Below are positions 62,871 through 64,000 of a stretch of DNA of 64,000 nucleotides, in pieces. The translations under genes and the position numbers were made by a program. The stretch is from contig JAWBXB010000008.1 of the NCBI GenBank assembly GCA_038868075.1, positions 1 through 64,000 of the forward strand, written 5' to 3'. The notes below the pieces were generated by a model. It was given only the letters and a program-made list of their open reading frames with translations. It searched no databases and was not told where the DNA came from. This stretch comes from Candidatus Bathyarchaeia archaeon. GTDB taxonomy: Archaea; Thermoproteota; Bathyarchaeia; Bathyarchaeales; DTEX01. Numbering within the stretch: the stretch's first letter is position 1; each line of letters starts with the position of its first letter.

Positions 62871-64000
62871 ATGGTCAAGTATATCTTTGTCACTGGTGGA
62901 GTCCTAAGTTCCGTAGGTAAAGGTATTGTCACAGCTTCAGTGGGTAAAATGCTTCAGTTCAGAGGATTTTCAGTTACGGCGATCAAAATAGATCCCTATG
63001 TAAATGTTGATGCTGGAACAATGAACCCTTATATTCATGGTGAAATCTTTGTTACGGATGATGGTGGTGAGACGGATCTTGATTTAGGCTGGTATGAGAG
63101 ATTTTTAAATATCAATTTATCTAAAGAGAACAATATTACAACCGGACAAGTATATCAAACAGTTATTGAAAGGGAGAGACGTGGGGACTATCTCGGCAAA
63201 TGCGTCCAGATAATTCCGCATATAACCGATGAGATTAAGCGTAGAATACGTGCAGTCGCTGAAAAATCGAAAGTGGACGTTGTTCTCACAGAGTGCGGTG
63301 GAACCGTCGGCGACATAGAGGGACTACCATTCTTAGAGGCTATAAGACAGATGCGTTTAGAGGAAGGTTATGAAAATACACTTTACATACATGTAGCTCT
63401 AGTGCCCATATTAGATGTAACATCCGAGATGAAAACTAAGCCGCTGCAGCACAGCGTAAATGAGCTGCGTCGTATAGGAATACAGCCTGACATAATAGTC
63501 GCTAGATGTGCCAAAATGATTACTAAAGAAGTTCTCGAAAAAATCTCGCTCTTTGGAACAATACCTAAAGAAGCAGTCTTCTGCTCATATAATGTTCCAA
63601 CAATTTATAAGGTTCCATTGATTTTGGATGAGCAAGGGATGGGCGATTATATATGTAGACGCCTCGGACTTATGCAGAATCGAGCCAATGTGGAGGAGAT
63701 AAATAGGTGGAAAGGATTTGTTGAAGCCCTGGAGAATTGCAGGTATACTGTAAACATAGCCCTTGTTGGCAAATACACCGGGTTAACTGATAGCTATGTG
63801 AGCATGAATGAAGCATTTAAGCATGCTGGAGCTGCGTGTAACACAAAAGTTTTAATAAATTATATTGATGCGGAGACTTTTGAAAGAGATCCTGATAAAA
63901 TTAATTATCTTGAGAAATATAATGGAATATTTATTCCCTATGGTTTTGGCCCGCGTGGAACAAGCGGAAAGATTATGGCAATCCAGTTTGCAAGAGAGCA
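62871..64000 (+). CDS. pyrG: CTP synthase, 5' part (runs off the window)
   Basis: ATG at 62871 opens [19 protein letters not shown], the CTP synthase nucleotide loop; the synthetase domain continues with [56 protein letters not shown] and [13 protein letters not shown]. From about residue 280 the glutaminase domain begins ([18 protein letters not shown]) and the open frame reaches base 64000 at the segment [14 protein letters not shown]. There the usual PGGFG reads PYGFG. The catalytic Cys lies beyond the window. An AAGAGGG site is just upstream. It catalyses UTP to CTP conversion. Confidence 0.93.
   Translation, partial: MVKYIFVTGGVLSSVGKGIVTASVGKMLQFRGFSVTAIKIDPYVNVDAGTMNPYIHGEIFVTDDGGETDLDLGWYERFLNINLSKENNITTGQVYQTVIERERRGDYLGKCVQIIPHITDEIKRRIRAVAEKSKVDVVLTECGGTVGDIEGLPFLEAIRQMRLEEGYENTLYIHVALVPILDVTSEMKTKPLQHSVNELRRIGIQPDIIVARCAKMITKEVLEKISLFGTIPKEAVFCSYNVPTIYKVPLILDEQGMGDYICRRLGLMQNRANVEEINRWKGFVEALENCRYTVNIALVGKYTGLTDSYVSMNEAFKHAGAACNTKVLINYIDAETFERDPDKINYLEKYNGIFIPYGFGPRGTSGKIMAIQFARE

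Overview
The window reads as chromosomal DNA of an archaeon. It carries archaeal ribosomal proteins (uS7, eS1/S3Ae), archaeal S-adenosylmethionine synthetase, many small Lrp/RAM and TrmB regulators, formylmethanofuran dehydrogenase and methenyl-tetrahydromethanopterin cyclohydrolase, and an aeropyrum-type (I-A) CRISPR-Cas system. Gene content and the type I-A system fit a TACK-group archaeon such as a Bathyarchaeia-like lineage, probably thermophilic. That placement is inference from gene families and was not tested with a phylogeny. Genes are tightly packed, often with 4-40 nt overlaps, and GTG/TTG starts are common.

Layout. 1-10.3 kb: the end of a pyrK-like gene, a PH-domain membrane protein, ileS, a diaminopentanoate-dehydrogenase-like oxidoreductase, the purine operon purS-purL-purQ and a small membrane-tethered winged-helix regulator. 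10.4 kb: a tRNA-His(GTG) whose D-arm is interrupted by about 29 nt. 10.6-13.4 kb: two surface-type genes, a Vps62-like gene broken by two frameshifts and a secreted beta-helix protein. 13.5-16.7 kb: a CRISPR array of 48 repeats. 16.8-27.5 kb: a full type I-A cas set, transcribed toward the array (csa3 / csa5-cas7-cas5-cas8a2-cas3'-cas3''-csa1-cas1-cas2-cas4), with cas6 divergent.

27.5-33.5 kb: a compact diaminopimelate-route lysine operon (dapA-dapB-lysC-asd-lysA), divergent from an Lrp-type regulator, with three copies of an operator-like motif between them. 33.5-36.4 kb: chorismate mutase and prephenate dehydrogenase, then an ornithine-carbamoyltransferase relative with altered substrate motifs and rps7. 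36.5-41.1 kb: a C1 cluster fwdA-fwdC-mch plus an FrhB-like F420 oxidoreductase subunit. In this cluster fwdC appears to start at a non-AUG/GUG/UUG codon. 41.2-47.5 kb: a PPP phosphatase, a zinc-ribbon protein, a core MetE, and a glnA - RAM - RAM - homocitrate-synthase-like operon divergent from another Lrp protein.

47.6-64 kb: a tiny membrane peptide and a cytochrome-b-like gene frameshifted in a CA repeat, an XRE-CBS regulator, an arrestin-fold zinc-ribbon protein, SAM synthetase, a stand-alone RAM protein, purB, an asparagine-synthase-like protein lacking the glutaminase cysteine fused by a 4-nt overlap to an HDAC-family amidohydrolase, ferredoxin and TrmB. It ends with a ribophorin-I-like membrane protein, a DUF2095-like protein, a nucleotidyltransferase, rps3ae, serS, a PPi-type phosphofructokinase and the 5' part of pyrG.

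Strongest leads: the ribophorin-I-like protein (56.5-58.3 kb), the interrupted tRNA-His, the fwdC start, the AsnB-like/HDAC pair, the operator triplet before the lysine regulator, and a CRISPR spacer that looks derived from a RecB/Cas4-type gene. All family names are from motif recognition by eye; no database search was run.
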